Source of the DNA: Eubacterium uniforme
Lineage (GTDB): Bacteria; Bacillota; Clostridia; Lachnospirales; Lachnospiraceae
Direction of reading: 5' to 3'
DNA: 64,000 nucleotides
Assembly (NCBI RefSeq): GCF_900167115.1
Contig: NZ_FUXZ01000014.1
Coordinates: forward strand, 1 to 64,000
Position numbers and translations under genes: made by a program. Positions 34,918 through 44,251 of the stretch are shown piece after piece. Below the pieces are notes generated by a model that saw only the letters and a list, made by a program, of their open reading frames with translations, had not been told where the DNA came from and made no database searches. Positions within the stretch are counted from its first letter, which is position 1, and each line of letters begins with the position of its first letter.

Positions 34918-36519
34918 TTATCTTCCACCATTATATGAGAAATGCATATAATCTCTGGTATATTCAGTTGCTGAAAAATTCCATATACATCTGTCAAATC
35001 CATATCTCTTTAAAACATTGACAAACTTGCCCTTCATAGGGATGGAATATAAGTTTTTCTTAGGTTTCCAGAACGAACCTGCCTGTACTTTACCATTAGT
35101 AATCATATAGTTTTCATTAGCATTAATGTCAATTGCAAGTCCCTGATTATGTTCAGATGTTGAGCCCTTGCCTCTCCAGCTAAATCCGCCAACATCATGA
35201 ATTGGTCTTCTGCTTTTTTCATCAAGCTTATATAAAGTTCTAAAAATCACCTTAACAGTTGGAGCAATGGCCTTATTAACTGTTAATCCAAACTTTCTTT
35301 TATACCATCTAGAAGGTGTTTTATCCCACACCTTAATTGTAATGTTTTTCATATGTCTCTTTGCAATAAGTTCAGACTTATAATAAACATACTTTTTCTT
35401 TTTAAAGATACGACGGTATTTGCTGGCTGTCGATTCATTCTTATAGCCATAGTAATCGCAATACTTACCCTTAACGGATTCACTTCTGTACTCAACACCA
35501 TTCTTAATCATGTATGCTGAAACCTTAAAGAAATACTTTTTACCATTAGTAAGATTATTAAAGCAGTAACTACATATTCCGTTATTTGCTGTCTTAGTAG
35601 CTAGTGCGTATGTGCCCTTACTACCCTGTTTATAATAAACATAGTAACCGCTAGCATTCTCAACCTTTTTCCAAGTGATTGTAATAGTTCTTGCCTTTAA
35701 TGACTTAGCTGACAAAATCGTTGCAACGTCAATTGTAGCGTAACCTGTAACAATATTACTGTAATTTGAATATGAACTTCCACCATTTAATACAGCTCTA
35801 ATCTTATAATAGTAAGTCTTTCCAAAAACTGTATTTGCGTCAATGTATTCATACTCAGTCTTACCACTTATGTTCTGAACCGTCGAAATCAACTTATACT
35901 TTCCATTATAGGATTCACTTCTGTATACCTGATATGATGAAACCAAAGCTCCATTCGCATAAATCTGATACCATGAAAGCCTGATTCTATGATCATCTAC
36001 AGTATTAACACTTAAGGATAACTCTGTATTTGGATTTGTTAGTTTAACTGGATTATAAGCATATTCAACAAATGCTCCATCAAGTTCATGATAAACTCTT
36101 CCTCCAACCTCATCAAAGTATCCACTAATTCTCAATTTGTAATAATAATTATTACCCGCAAGAAGTGAACTATCCACATAGCTCATGGCTTTTACACAAT
36201 TACTATTAAGGGACGTGAGCCTACTGTAATTTGATGTATCACCAACAGATCTATATATTTCAACATCAACACTATGAGTAGTTATGTACTCCTCTTTTTC
36301 AGCGTCAATATTCCACTTAAGTGTGGCAGAACTCTCACTTGCTACAATTGATAAATCCGTAATTTTAAAATCAATCGGCTTATATTCATCCGCGTATTTT
36401 TCACTTTCAGTTTCAGATTCACCAGCCCACTCATCCGCATAAATGCAATTACTGCTAAATATCATACTGATACCCATAACTACAGCAAATGCTTTCTTTA
36501 AATACTTTTTATAATTCAT
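34918..36519 (-). CDS. Secreted FnIII-repeat protein with M15 D-Ala-D-Ala carboxypeptidase-like domain
   Basis: A 533-residue exported protein has a signal peptide (cleavage near YADEW), three fibronectin-III-like modules (about 50-365, each ending YYYKI/YYYKLR or YFFKVSAY) and a C-terminal M15 zinc peptidase domain. Metal ligands are visible in SEHNQGLAIDIN (HxxGxxxD, about 455-462) and DYMHFSY (about 522). Such enzymes trim peptidoglycan stem peptides. The start codon at 36519 has no Shine-Dalgarno within 20 bases; a strong one lies 50 bases upstream, separated by a hairpin and a six-codon frame. A stop codon in frame just upstream fixes this start. Confidence 0.85.
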   Translation of the reverse strand: MNYKKYLKKAFAVVMGISMIFSSNCIYADEWAGESETESEKYADEYKPIDFKITDLSIVASESSATLKWNIDAEKEEYITTHSVDVEIYRSVGDTSNYSRLTSLNSNCVKAMSYVDSSLLAGNNYYYKLRISGYFDEVGGRVYHELDGAFVEYAYNPVKLTNPNTELSLSVNTVDDHRIRLSWYQIYANGALVSSYQVYRSESYNGKYKLISTVQNISGKTEYEYIDANTVFGKTYYYKIRAVLNGGSSYSNYSNIVTGYATIDVATILSAKSLKARTITITWKKVENASGYYVYYKQGSKGTYALATKTANNGICSYCFNNLTNGKKYFFKVSAYMIKNGVEYRSESVKGKYCDYYGYKNESTASKYRRIFKKKKYVYYKSELIAKRHMKNITIKVWDKTPSRWYKRKFGLTVNKAIAPTVKVIFRTLYKLDEKSRRPIHDVGGFSWRGKGSTSEHNQGLAIDINANENYMITNGKVQAGSFWKPKKNLYSIPMKGKFVNVLKRYGFDRCIWNFSATEYTRDYMHFSYNGGR

Positions 36520-36529
36520 ATTATTAACA

Positions 36530-36579
36530 TTTAGTCAAAAATCCAATTATAAATTATGACTAAACATATCGTCCCTCCT
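36530..36579 (-). promoter_or_regulatory. Unusual leader: strong SD, 6-codon ORF and 8-bp hairpin
   Basis: Read on the minus strand, AGGAGGGA (36572-36579) precedes ATG at 36567, which opens a six-residue frame (MFSHNL, stop 36547-36549). Perfect 8-bp arms TTTAGTCA (36557-36564) and TGACTAAA (36530-36537) flank a 19-base loop and end 10 bases before the true ATG at 36519. Folding would bring the distant SD near the start codon or hide it. The arrangement is seen; the mechanism is inferred. Confidence 0.5.
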
Positions 36580-36641
36580 AACATATGTTATTCTTAAAAC
36601 AATAACAATACACCTTCTTACCATACTTAACAAATAAAAAC

Positions 36642-37979
36642 TTAAGCAAGACTTCCCATAGGATCCCATGGTTCTAAAACAATAGGTTCCTTCTTAAAAG
36701 CTTCTGCCTGCTTTTTATTTAAATACTTCTTATCAAGAAGTATCTGATAAACATACTCACTAAACCACTCATCATCCATGACGTAGTAGCCATCAAATCC
36801 AACATCCTTTCCCCAGGAGTTTTCAACTTTCCACTTAATAGGTTTACCTTTTTCATCAAGATCAACACCAGTTATAACCATGGCATGAGTCATTAAACTT
36901 TCACCAAAATCAAGTCTTTCTTCCTTTGTCATACCAAACTTAGTTGAAAATAGTTCTTCAATACAAAGAGCATCCATTGTTAAGAAGCCCTTCTTTCTTT
37001 CAGAAAATTGGCCAACATCTGAACCAAACCAGATAACCTTATTATCTTTAAGTTCCTTAATTGCAATCTTCTTTAACTCATCAATTGGAAGATTTAAATA
37101 CTTAACAGGATAATCCCCATCTGCAACAGAACCTAGATACTTTACAGTATATGTTTCATAGAAAGGCTTATCCTTAGTTGGTGCATTAATAACTGTTACC
37201 AAGTCATTAAGTGGCATTCCAACATACTCCTTATAAAAATCCTGTGGAGTAATATCCTTAACCTTAATAAACTTTCCATCCTTATCCTTAGTCTCCCAGG
37301 TAAATTTAACCGGTGGCTTACCAAGGCTAATGCAAAGCATTCTATAGATTGTATTTAACATTTCTTCCTTAGCATCTCTTAAATCCTTAACAGTCTTGCC
37401 TTCTGCCTTCATCTTTCTAAATTCACAAGCAAACTCACGAAGCTTTGTAGTTAAGTACTTATCCATCTCCCTTGTCATACTTGATACTTCTGTTTCAGGC
37501 ATAACATCCTTAGGAACAACTCCGTACTTAGCAACTAAACTTCTAAACATATCCCACTGACCACCGTCACCAAGAGGTGCCATAAGTAAAAATGCAACCT
37601 CCCTGCTAGTAACAGGCATATCAATAGTTTCAATCATGTTTTCAAGGAAAAGATTACTCTTTTCTAACTTATCATAAAATAATGGATAGTTCTGGCTAAG
37701 CTCCATATTCTCAATATTTAACTTATCCATAACCTGTAATCTAAATGTGTTAAGCGCAGCGAACATCCAGCATCTTCCTGACTGCTTCTGATTACAAACA
37801 TCTCCTGCCTTAACTTCAATAGAGAATGCATTTTGATTATTATTATAAACATCCCTGTTAAGTGCAGCCTGATTAATACCATTATTAGTCACTGCATTCA
37901 TTGCAATTTTATTAGCGATATTACTATCAAAATCCTTCTCAAAGCTTTCCAACTTTTTTAAACTAATTCCTTTTTTCAT
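36642..37979 (-). CDS. pepC: Aminopeptidase C (bleomycin hydrolase family, C1)
   Basis: This cytoplasmic cysteine aminopeptidase (445 residues) has catalytic Cys in QSGRCWMFAALN (about 69), His in LMTHAMVITGVD (about 363) and Asn in WKVENSWG (about 386). It ends in PWDPMGSLA, the usual PepC C terminus that blocks endopeptidase action. ATG at 37979 is chosen for its AAAGGAGA site; the longer frame adds 14 residues with no support. It lies between a GNAT gene and the secreted peptidase. Confidence 0.95.
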   Translation of the reverse strand: MKKGISLKKLESFEKDFDSNIANKIAMNAVTNNGINQAALNRDVYNNNQNAFSIEVKAGDVCNQKQSGRCWMFAALNTFRLQVMDKLNIENMELSQNYPLFYDKLEKSNLFLENMIETIDMPVTSREVAFLLMAPLGDGGQWDMFRSLVAKYGVVPKDVMPETEVSSMTREMDKYLTTKLREFACEFRKMKAEGKTVKDLRDAKEEMLNTIYRMLCISLGKPPVKFTWETKDKDGKFIKVKDITPQDFYKEYVGMPLNDLVTVINAPTKDKPFYETYTVKYLGSVADGDYPVKYLNLPIDELKKIAIKELKDNKVIWFGSDVGQFSERKKGFLTMDALCIEELFSTKFGMTKEERLDFGESLMTHAMVITGVDLDEKGKPIKWKVENSWGKDVGFDGYYVMDDEWFSEYVYQILLDKKYLNKKQAEAFKKEPIVLEPWDPMGSLA

Positions 37980-38029
37980 TGTGTCTCCTTTGCTTTGTTT
38001 AAATTTTATAACATCACTCAAATCAAATT

Positions 38030-38749
38030 CTAGTCTTCCTTATCCCCTGTCCATACATATGTTGGATCAGAACGATACTTCTTTAAGAAATCTTTTCTAT
38101 ACTCTTTAAGACTTAGCTTGTTAGCACCACCTGCATAATTTTCATCCTTATTCTGAACATGGTCATTCTCCCAACCACAGATCTTACAAATATCGTATTC
38201 CTCCCTAACGATATCAAGACCGCAACAAGGACATGTTTCAAATAAAGCCAACTCAAGATTTAAATTAATTCTCTTATTTGACTTATTTCTATTATCAAGG
38301 GGTACAACCCTAAAGCCATTTCTTCTGCAAAATTCAATTGCATCAACGCACTTTCTATTTAGAGCAAATTCAATGTAATTTGCTCCATTTCTTCTAGCGT
38401 ATCTAATAATCTTTTCAAGAACAATTTCACCTGCGCCCATTCTCTTATAACCTACTTTAGTCGCAAGCATCTTAATATCCCATCTAAAATACTCATCAGG
38501 AACAACCGCTCCTGTTGAAACAACAATTTCATCATCTTTATCTATAACTAAAAAAACCTGACCACCTTTAGCAATAATGCCTTCTATGTGATCCCTGCTA
38601 TAATAAAGTTCATCCTTACTATTAAAAGAAAAATACTCATCAATCCATGCCTTGTTTATAAAATAAACTTCTCTAACAGCATCGTCCATTGAATCTACAT
38701 ACCCCTTTTCAATGGCCTCCTTGATTGAATATGCCTTATAATTACCCAT
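38030..38749 (-). CDS. GNAT acetyltransferase fused to CPCC zinc-ribbon domain
   Basis: A 239-residue protein with two parts. Residues about 10-170 look like a GNAT acetyltransferase (TKVGYKRMGAGEIVLEKII for the acetyl-CoA loop, ALNRKCVDAIEFCRRNGF for the last helix and strand). Residues about 172-239 form a Cys-rich CPCC domain: CPCCGLDIV, EEYDICKICGWENDHVQ, then the GGANKLSLKEYRK segment typical of the family. ATG at 38749 is chosen for an AGGAGG eight bases upstream. The CPCC domain usually occurs as a small stand-alone protein. Substrate of the acetyltransferase is unknown. Confidence 0.85.
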   Translation of the reverse strand: MGNYKAYSIKEAIEKGYVDSMDDAVREVYFINKAWIDEYFSFNSKDELYYSRDHIEGIIAKGGQVFLVIDKDDEIVVSTGAVVPDEYFRWDIKMLATKVGYKRMGAGEIVLEKIIRYARRNGANYIEFALNRKCVDAIEFCRRNGFRVVPLDNRNKSNKRINLNLELALFETCPCCGLDIVREEYDICKICGWENDHVQNKDENYAGGANKLSLKEYRKDFLKKYRSDPTYVWTGDKED

Positions 38750-38847
38750 AATAAAAACCTCCTCAAGCAAATATAACAATACCTATACAAAAGTTAATTA
38801 TACTATTATTTAATTTATAAATCAATTTTAGGGTTACAAACCACATA

Positions 38848-38878
38848 AAAATGGAGATGCAATATACATCTCCATTTA
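38848..38878 (-). terminator. Terminator after the two-component/ABC-2 operon
   Basis: AATGGAGATG and CATCTCCATT pair around a CAATATA loop and are followed by a T-run on the minus strand, directly after the response regulator stop codon. Confidence 0.9.
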
Positions 38879-39526
38879 CTATTTATTATTCAGATAAAAA
38901 ATTGCAAGATTAGTCCTATCTCTAATATCAAGCTTTGCTAAAATATTACTAAGATAGTTTCTAACAGTACCTTCTGATAAGCAAAGACTTGTTGCAATCT
39001 CCTTATTATTCTCCCCCCTTGCAACACATTTTACTATTTCAAGTTCTAAAGAAGTAAGCTCAGCAAATGCCTCTCCACTAGATTTAACATCTCTTTCAAC
39101 ATCAGTATCTGCCTTAACCTTACTCATGGCAACAATCTTTTCAGTTACTTCTTTACCAAATACCATGTTACCTTCAAAAACAGTTTTTAGAGAAGGCACA
39201 ATACCTTCAAAATCCTGCTTTATGATATAACCCTTAGCTCCAATGGATAAAGCCTTATCAATATACTCTTCATCATTAAATGTTGTAAGATATAAAATCT
39301 TAGCATCCTTATTTTTATTAAGGATTTCCTCGCCAGCATCAAGGCCCGATAAACCATCCATTCTAATGTCCATAAGAAGAACATCTGGTTTATATTCATC
39401 AAAAAGCTTAATAGCCTCCTCACCAGAATTGCCAATTGCAAGTACTTCTATATCCTTATCACTTTCAACAATCATCTTAAGAGATGTTGCAACTAACTTA
39501 TCATCATCAACAATTATGATTTTCAT
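38879..39526 (-). CDS. NarL/LuxR-type response regulator
   Basis: A 215-residue DNA-binding regulator has a receiver domain (DDD at 7-9, phospho-acceptor Asp in LLMDIRM about 53, Thr in LTTFND, Lys in GYIIKQDF) and a C-terminal LuxR helix-turn-helix (LTSLELEIVKCVARGENNKEI and SEGTVRNYLSNILAKL, about 150-205). ATG at 39526 starts at the first receiver strand, with GAGGG upstream. It is paired with the kinase 70 bases upstream and likely controls the ABC-2 exporter in the same operon. Confidence 0.93.
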   Translation of the reverse strand: MKIIIVDDDKLVATSLKMIVESDKDIEVLAIGNSGEEAIKLFDEYKPDVLLMDIRMDGLSGLDAGEEILNKNKDAKILYLTTFNDEEYIDKALSIGAKGYIIKQDFEGIVPSLKTVFEGNMVFGKEVTEKIVAMSKVKADTDVERDVKSSGEAFAELTSLELEIVKCVARGENNKEIATSLCLSEGTVRNYLSNILAKLDIRDRTNLAIFYLNNK

Positions 39527-39597
39527 ATATACCCTCACACAATAATTATTTATTTCAAATTATTAATAACTAATAAAATATTTATTTTCATATTCAT

Positions 39598-40785
39598 TTA
39601 CTTAATCGGAATTGTAACAAATACCTTGAAACCATCATCATCCGTAATTCTAACTAAACCATCCACAGATTCCACTCTGTTTCTTATACCTTCAAGTCCC
39701 ATACCAGAACTATTACTAATATATGATGACAATGCATTATCTCCACTAGAATTTTTACGTATTCCCTTACTGCTTTCACCATCATCCGCCATCTGATAAT
39801 AATCATGAATTATTAACTGATACATGGAAGGATGCCATATAAGTTTAATATCAACATTAGAATTAACACTATACTTCATAATGTTGGATATAGCTTCCTT
39901 ACAAACTCCAATAATTATATACTTAATCTGTCTATTCATGTTTTCATCAATATCAAGATCTAAGTCCACCTTAAACTTATCGTTAAGTGGCTTAGCCATG
40001 GTTTCAATCTGAGCCCTTACATCAATTGACTCATCATGAAGATCATGCACAGAACTTCTAATATTATTCATGGCTCCATCTAATGTTTCACGAACACCTT
40101 CAAGTTGTTCATGAAGTGGTTCTTCCTTATAGATTGAAAGAAGTGCACCCATTTGAAGAATGGCTCTTGATAACATATGACCTACGTTATCATGAATCTC
40201 TCTAGCAATTCTATTACGCTCTGCAAGCTGAGCCGAGTGTATTTGCTCATCCCTGGCAACAACTAATTTTGCATTCTGCTTTGCCAGCTGTTCCTGTTTA
40301 ATATGAGTATCATCCCTAAGTTCAATACACTTTCTTTTAAGACTGTTAATCTTCTTTGTATTTGCTGCAAGATAAAATGAAACAAGCATTAATATACCAA
40401 TGTATACTATATTCAAATCTGAAATATTACCATCAGAAGAAATCTGATATGCTAAAGAAACATATACAATTACTGATAATAATAATCCAACTATATTCCT
40501 ACTAAATGCTATATCATATAAAATCACAGGAATTACCACAATTAATCTTTTATCGCTTAAACAAGCTAAAATAACAATAATATCAAGAACTACCCCGATG
40601 TATTCAAGACTACTATCATATTTAAAAAATTCTTTATAATCCCCGTCGTTTAAAAGATAAAGTTCAGCGCCACTAAGAGCTACCGAAAGACATATTGTTA
40701 AAACCAAATAATTGCCATGCATTATATTTAACATGGCAATTACTGATAAACAATATATAAGAATTTTATCGAAAAACCTATTCAT
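39598..40785 (-). CDS. Sensor histidine kinase (HisKA_3 type)
   Basis: A 395-residue kinase has five to six membrane helices (about 10-145) and almost no extracellular domain. It then has a coiled coil, the phospho-acceptor His in RNRIAREIHDNVGHML (about 195) and a HATPase_c domain with GVCKEAISNIMKYS (N-box) and SGMGLEGIRNRVE (G-box). The membrane-embedded sensor fits kinases that sense membrane or transporter state. It starts nine bases after the second permease gene and forms a pair with the downstream regulator. Confidence 0.92.
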   Translation of the reverse strand: MNRFFDKILIYCLSVIAMLNIMHGNYLVLTICLSVALSGAELYLLNDGDYKEFFKYDSSLEYIGVVLDIIVILACLSDKRLIVVIPVILYDIAFSRNIVGLLLSVIVYVSLAYQISSDGNISDLNIVYIGILMLVSFYLAANTKKINSLKRKCIELRDDTHIKQEQLAKQNAKLVVARDEQIHSAQLAERNRIAREIHDNVGHMLSRAILQMGALLSIYKEEPLHEQLEGVRETLDGAMNNIRSSVHDLHDESIDVRAQIETMAKPLNDKFKVDLDLDIDENMNRQIKYIIIGVCKEAISNIMKYSVNSNVDIKLIWHPSMYQLIIHDYYQMADDGESSKGIRKNSSGDNALSSYISNSSGMGLEGIRNRVESVDGLVRITDDDGFKVFVTIPIK

Positions 40786-40794
40786 ACCTCAATC

Positions 40795-41940
40795 CTAATT
40801 TAAACTTCGATCATTTTTAATCTTTAGAACTGCAAGGGAAATACCTAAGAATGCAAGTCCAATTGCTATTTGCATAAGGTAAGCTTGAGCAACACTAGAA
40901 ATAGGAGCTCCATCCACTATCCTATCAATAGCTGAACTATACCAATAATTAGGTGTAAATCTACCAACTCTCTTAACTGATTCACTTAAGTACTCTGCTG
41001 GTACAAAAGATCCTCCTAAAAAGGCAAATGTAAGAGAAATACCATTCGCTATAACCATAACAGCATCGTTGAGTTTTCCACTACAAACAGTTACTAAAAA
41101 TATTACCATATTACAAACTATAGTATAAATGAATAAGTTAATAACTTCAAGTATTAAGGCCCTTGTGGAAGGTATCTGTTTGTAACCAAAATAAACAGAT
41201 GTTACCAATAATACTATATAGATTAATGTTGATAAACAGATACATCCCATTACTAAACCAAGACCTCTTTCTATAGGTGTTATTGCTGAAACAAGAGTTC
41301 TGTTTTTAACTTCTTTTTCATTAAATGCAAGCATTGCATATAATACACTTGAAAAGAGTGTAATCATAACTACATATGGGAGGAAATTAAATGAAATAGC
41401 AAATCCTTCAGCATCTGTTTTTTCTTCCTTAATGTTTACAAAGTTAGTACTGTCCATGGCTTTCTTTGCCTCGTCTAAAGCCACCTTAACGTCCTTACCT
41501 TCATTAATCTTTTTCTGAACAATTGATAAATACTCATTAATCTGGTTATTTACAAATAAACCAAGTGGAGTTGATTCATTATATAAGTTAGTAATGTTAG
41601 CATCCTTACCGTTTAAGATGTTCTCTCCACTACCTTTATTAATTACAACTTTTGAAACTATATCCTGATAGAAAAGACGATCCTTATATAAATCTTCCCT
41701 ATGTTTTGTTTCATCAACATTATGAATACTCTTTAAATAATCAACAATACCTCTTGATATTTCAGAGTCATCTTCATCTATAACTGCAATATTTAAGCTT
41801 GTACTTTCAAATTTTACTGTCGTACTTGTATCTGACTGTCCAGTTAAAAATATTATCATAAAAATGCCTATACATACGGCAACAATAAGTCTTGATTTAA
41901 CTGCTAAAGCCACTCTAAAGAATTTTTTAAATACTTGCAT
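40795..41940 (-). CDS. ABC-2 type permease
   Basis: A 381-residue membrane protein has one N-terminal helix, a large external loop (about 45-175) and five helices at the C-terminal end with the GGSFVPAEYLSESVKRVGRF block and FTPNYWYSS that mark ABC2_membrane_3 (NatB/YhgE-like) permeases. It overlaps the preceding permease gene by 14 bases. It forms a two-permease, one-ATPase exporter with its neighbours. Confidence 0.9.
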   Translation of the reverse strand: MQVFKKFFRVALAVKSRLIVAVCIGIFMIIFLTGQSDTSTTVKFESTSLNIAVIDEDDSEISRGIVDYLKSIHNVDETKHREDLYKDRLFYQDIVSKVVINKGSGENILNGKDANITNLYNESTPLGLFVNNQINEYLSIVQKKINEGKDVKVALDEAKKAMDSTNFVNIKEEKTDAEGFAISFNFLPYVVMITLFSSVLYAMLAFNEKEVKNRTLVSAITPIERGLGLVMGCICLSTLIYIVLLVTSVYFGYKQIPSTRALILEVINLFIYTIVCNMVIFLVTVCSGKLNDAVMVIANGISLTFAFLGGSFVPAEYLSESVKRVGRFTPNYWYSSAIDRIVDGAPISSVAQAYLMQIAIGLAFLGISLAVLKIKNDRSLN

Positions 41941-43084
41941 AGCCTCTCCTTCCTCTGAAAATCATTCCAATTGCTATAAATATAATTGAATAAGTAAACA
42001 TTGTTACAATTGTTCTTGTATATTTTTCATTTGCTCCATACATATTAAGTGTATAGAATGCATTTGTGATAATTGAAGATGGGTTAATTCTATTAACTAA
42101 TGGGAACTTCTTTTCCATAACAATATACATATCCCCCTTCATAAGTCCTGCTAAGAATCCACCACCTGTTACAAATCCAATTAATATTGCATTCTTAACA
42201 TTTTCAGATGCATTTCCTACACATGCTACCATATATCCAAGGGAACATCCCATAAATGCAGCAAACATTGATGTTATAAAAATATACTGAATACCACATC
42301 CAAAATTAACTTTAAGAATATATACGTAATATATAATTGATAATATTAAAATCACTACCTGTAAGAAGCTCATTGCAAGCATTGAACACAATGACTGAAC
42401 CACTCTGTTTACTGGTGATGATTCAACTCTAATTCCTATTGCACTATAATTTGCCTGAGTCTTAACTACACTTATCATTACCCCACTTGAAGTCATTATA
42501 CTAATCATTGCAAGGATATTATAAAAATACTGAATATATGGATCTTTATTATTTCCTTGTAAACCAGAGGTTTTTACGTATTCCTTAATGTCTATACCTT
42601 CCCTAAAAGCAGTAACTATCGATGTTAAAATACTCTGTTTAATACCATTTTTCTTAATTTCCATTTTTATGTTTTCATAATCATATGGATTAATGATTGC
42701 ATCGATCTTATCATCAGTTAAAAGCTTTTCTGCTTCCTTTTTATCAACATTTTTAATGTTAAACATTTTTGTTCCATCATCATATTCTATTTTTGATAAT
42801 GTATCATTCATCATGTCATATGCCGTTGGCATGCTTTTAACATAGTCTGAATTTAACTGATCTTCTGGCATTGTTTTTTTCAACCATTCTTTGTGAAGTT
42901 CTTCTGTATTATCCATCTTCTCAATGACTATGTTCATTGGTTCGTTTAATTCCTCATCATATAAATGACCAAGGGCTGCGAAAAAAACTGTTCCAAGTAA
43001 AAATGGGAATATTAAATTCCAACCTAGGAATGCCTTATTCCTTAATCCTTCTTTTAATTTATAATAAAACAATCTAAGTAACAT
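41927..43084 (-). CDS. ABC-2 type permease
   Basis: A 385-residue permease of the same architecture as its partner: helix at about 20-40, external segment (about 45-190), then five helices with GGGFLAGLMKGDMYIV and FPLVNRINPSSIITNAFY. It lies 40 bases after the ATPase gene. A heteromeric exporter of antibiotics, lantibiotics or lipids is the usual role of such pairs; the substrate is not visible. Confidence 0.9.
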   Translation of the reverse strand: MLLRLFYYKLKEGLRNKAFLGWNLIFPFLLGTVFFAALGHLYDEELNEPMNIVIEKMDNTEELHKEWLKKTMPEDQLNSDYVKSMPTAYDMMNDTLSKIEYDDGTKMFNIKNVDKKEAEKLLTDDKIDAIINPYDYENIKMEIKKNGIKQSILTSIVTAFREGIDIKEYVKTSGLQGNNKDPYIQYFYNILAMISIMTSSGVMISVVKTQANYSAIGIRVESSPVNRVVQSLCSMLAMSFLQVVILILSIIYYVYILKVNFGCGIQYIFITSMFAAFMGCSLGYMVACVGNASENVKNAILIGFVTGGGFLAGLMKGDMYIVMEKKFPLVNRINPSSIITNAFYTLNMYGANEKYTRTIVTMFTYSIIFIAIGMIFRGRRGYASI

Positions 43085-43124
43085 ATCCGTTCTCCTTAAT
43101 TATCTTAGTATCATTTTGATACTA

Positions 43125-44072
43125 TTATTCTCCATCACGAAGTTCCTTACCTGTAATTTCCAAGAACACATCATTAAGTGTTGGAAGCTGTGAATAAATT
43201 CGATCATAAGAAATATCATGATCTGATAAATATTCAACTACATTTGTTATATTATGCTTACCACCGCTACACTTAATAACAAGCTGATTATTTTCATGGG
43301 CCACACTGTAAATATGATTGTAACTAAGAAGATTCTTAATGTGTTCTTCATCAATCTTCTTAATATCCACATATATTACTTCTGTATTCTTAATCTTTCC
43401 CTTTAATTCTTCCTTAGTTCCAAGAGCAACGGCCTTTCCACTATCCATAATAAGAATTCTTGAACAAATCTGTTCAACTTCTTCCATGTAGTGTGAAGTG
43501 TAAATAATAGTTGCACCCTGTTCATTAAGTTTTTCAATTCCCTCTAGGATATTATTTCTACTTTGAGGATCTACAGCAACTGTAGGTTCATCCATAATAA
43601 TAAGTTCTGGCTTATGAGCAATTCCACAAGCGATGTTAAGTCTTCTAAGCAAACCACCTGATAATTTCTTTGGATAAAACTTTTTAAAATCCCCAAGGCT
43701 AACAAATTCAATTGCTTCCTCTACGTACTGCTTTCTCTTAGCCTTATCATTAATATAGAGTCCACAGAAATAATCAATATTTTCATATACTGTAAGTTCT
43801 TCAAATACTGCAACTTTCTGGCTTACAATACCAATTCTTCTCTTTATATCATTTCTCTTTGGGCTCATTTTTTCACCAAAGATTTCAATATCGCCCTTAT
43901 CATATCGTAGTAACGATAAGATACAGTTAATTGTAGTTGTTTTACCAGAACCATTTGGTCCAAGTAATCCGAATATCTCGCCCTTCTTAATTTCCATATT
44001 GAAGTTATCAACAGCTATAAGCTCCTTATATCTTTTTACTAAATTATTGATTTTTAAAACTGTTTCACTCAT
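43125..44072 (-). CDS. ABC transporter ATP-binding protein
   Basis: A 315-residue ATPase has Walker A GLLGPNGSGKTTTIN (about 36-50), signature KLSGGLLRRLNIACG (about 140, with GGLLRR in place of GGQ), Walker B ELIIMDEPTVAVD (about 158) and H-loop TSHYMEE. The C-terminal 90 residues form the regulatory extension common in antibiotic-type exporters. It is the first gene of a five-gene operon with two permeases, a histidine kinase and a response regulator. AAAGGA precedes the ATG. Confidence 0.94.
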   Translation of the reverse strand: MSETVLKINNLVKRYKELIAVDNFNMEIKKGEIFGLLGPNGSGKTTTINCILSLLRYDKGDIEIFGEKMSPKRNDIKRRIGIVSQKVAVFEELTVYENIDYFCGLYINDKAKRKQYVEEAIEFVSLGDFKKFYPKKLSGGLLRRLNIACGIAHKPELIIMDEPTVAVDPQSRNNILEGIEKLNEQGATIIYTSHYMEEVEQICSRILIMDSGKAVALGTKEELKGKIKNTEVIYVDIKKIDEEHIKNLLSYNHIYSVAHENNQLVIKCSGGKHNITNVVEYLSDHDISYDRIYSQLPTLNDVFLEITGKELRDGE

Positions 44073-44103
44073 ATTTATATCCTTTCATGTTTAATAATCC
44101 TTA

Positions 44104-44121
44104 TGTACATCAAAACCGATG
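44104..44121. promoter_or_regulatory. Inverted repeat in the ABC operon leader
   Basis: TACATC-AAAACC-GATGTA is a perfect 6-bp inverted repeat about 35 bases upstream of the ATPase gene. It may be an operator or an mRNA hairpin. No regulator is proven. Confidence 0.35.
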
Positions 44122-44193
44122 TATCTTTCCTTCGTTATACCTATAATACCTCACCCATACAATCAAAACTAGTGAAGTATGTAACTACTTAAA

Positions 44194-44217
44194 ATGACAT
44201 TTGTCATATGTTATAAT
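44194..44217 (+). promoter_or_regulatory. Palindrome plus -10 element upstream of the phosphodiesterase gene
   Basis: ATGACA-TT-TGTCAT (44194-44207) is a perfect inverted repeat directly next to TATAAT (44212-44217). There is no good -35 element, which suggests activation by a protein that binds the palindrome. The divergent exporter operon starts 120 bases away, so the site could serve both. Confidence 0.5.
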
Positions 44218-44251
44218 GTTGGTAGGTATTTTTCACAAGGGGGATATGCAT

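Noticed and set aside
36586-36607. TGTTATT-8-AATAACA as terminator of pepC
   Set aside because: The stem is weak and A/T only, and no T-run follows on the minus strand.
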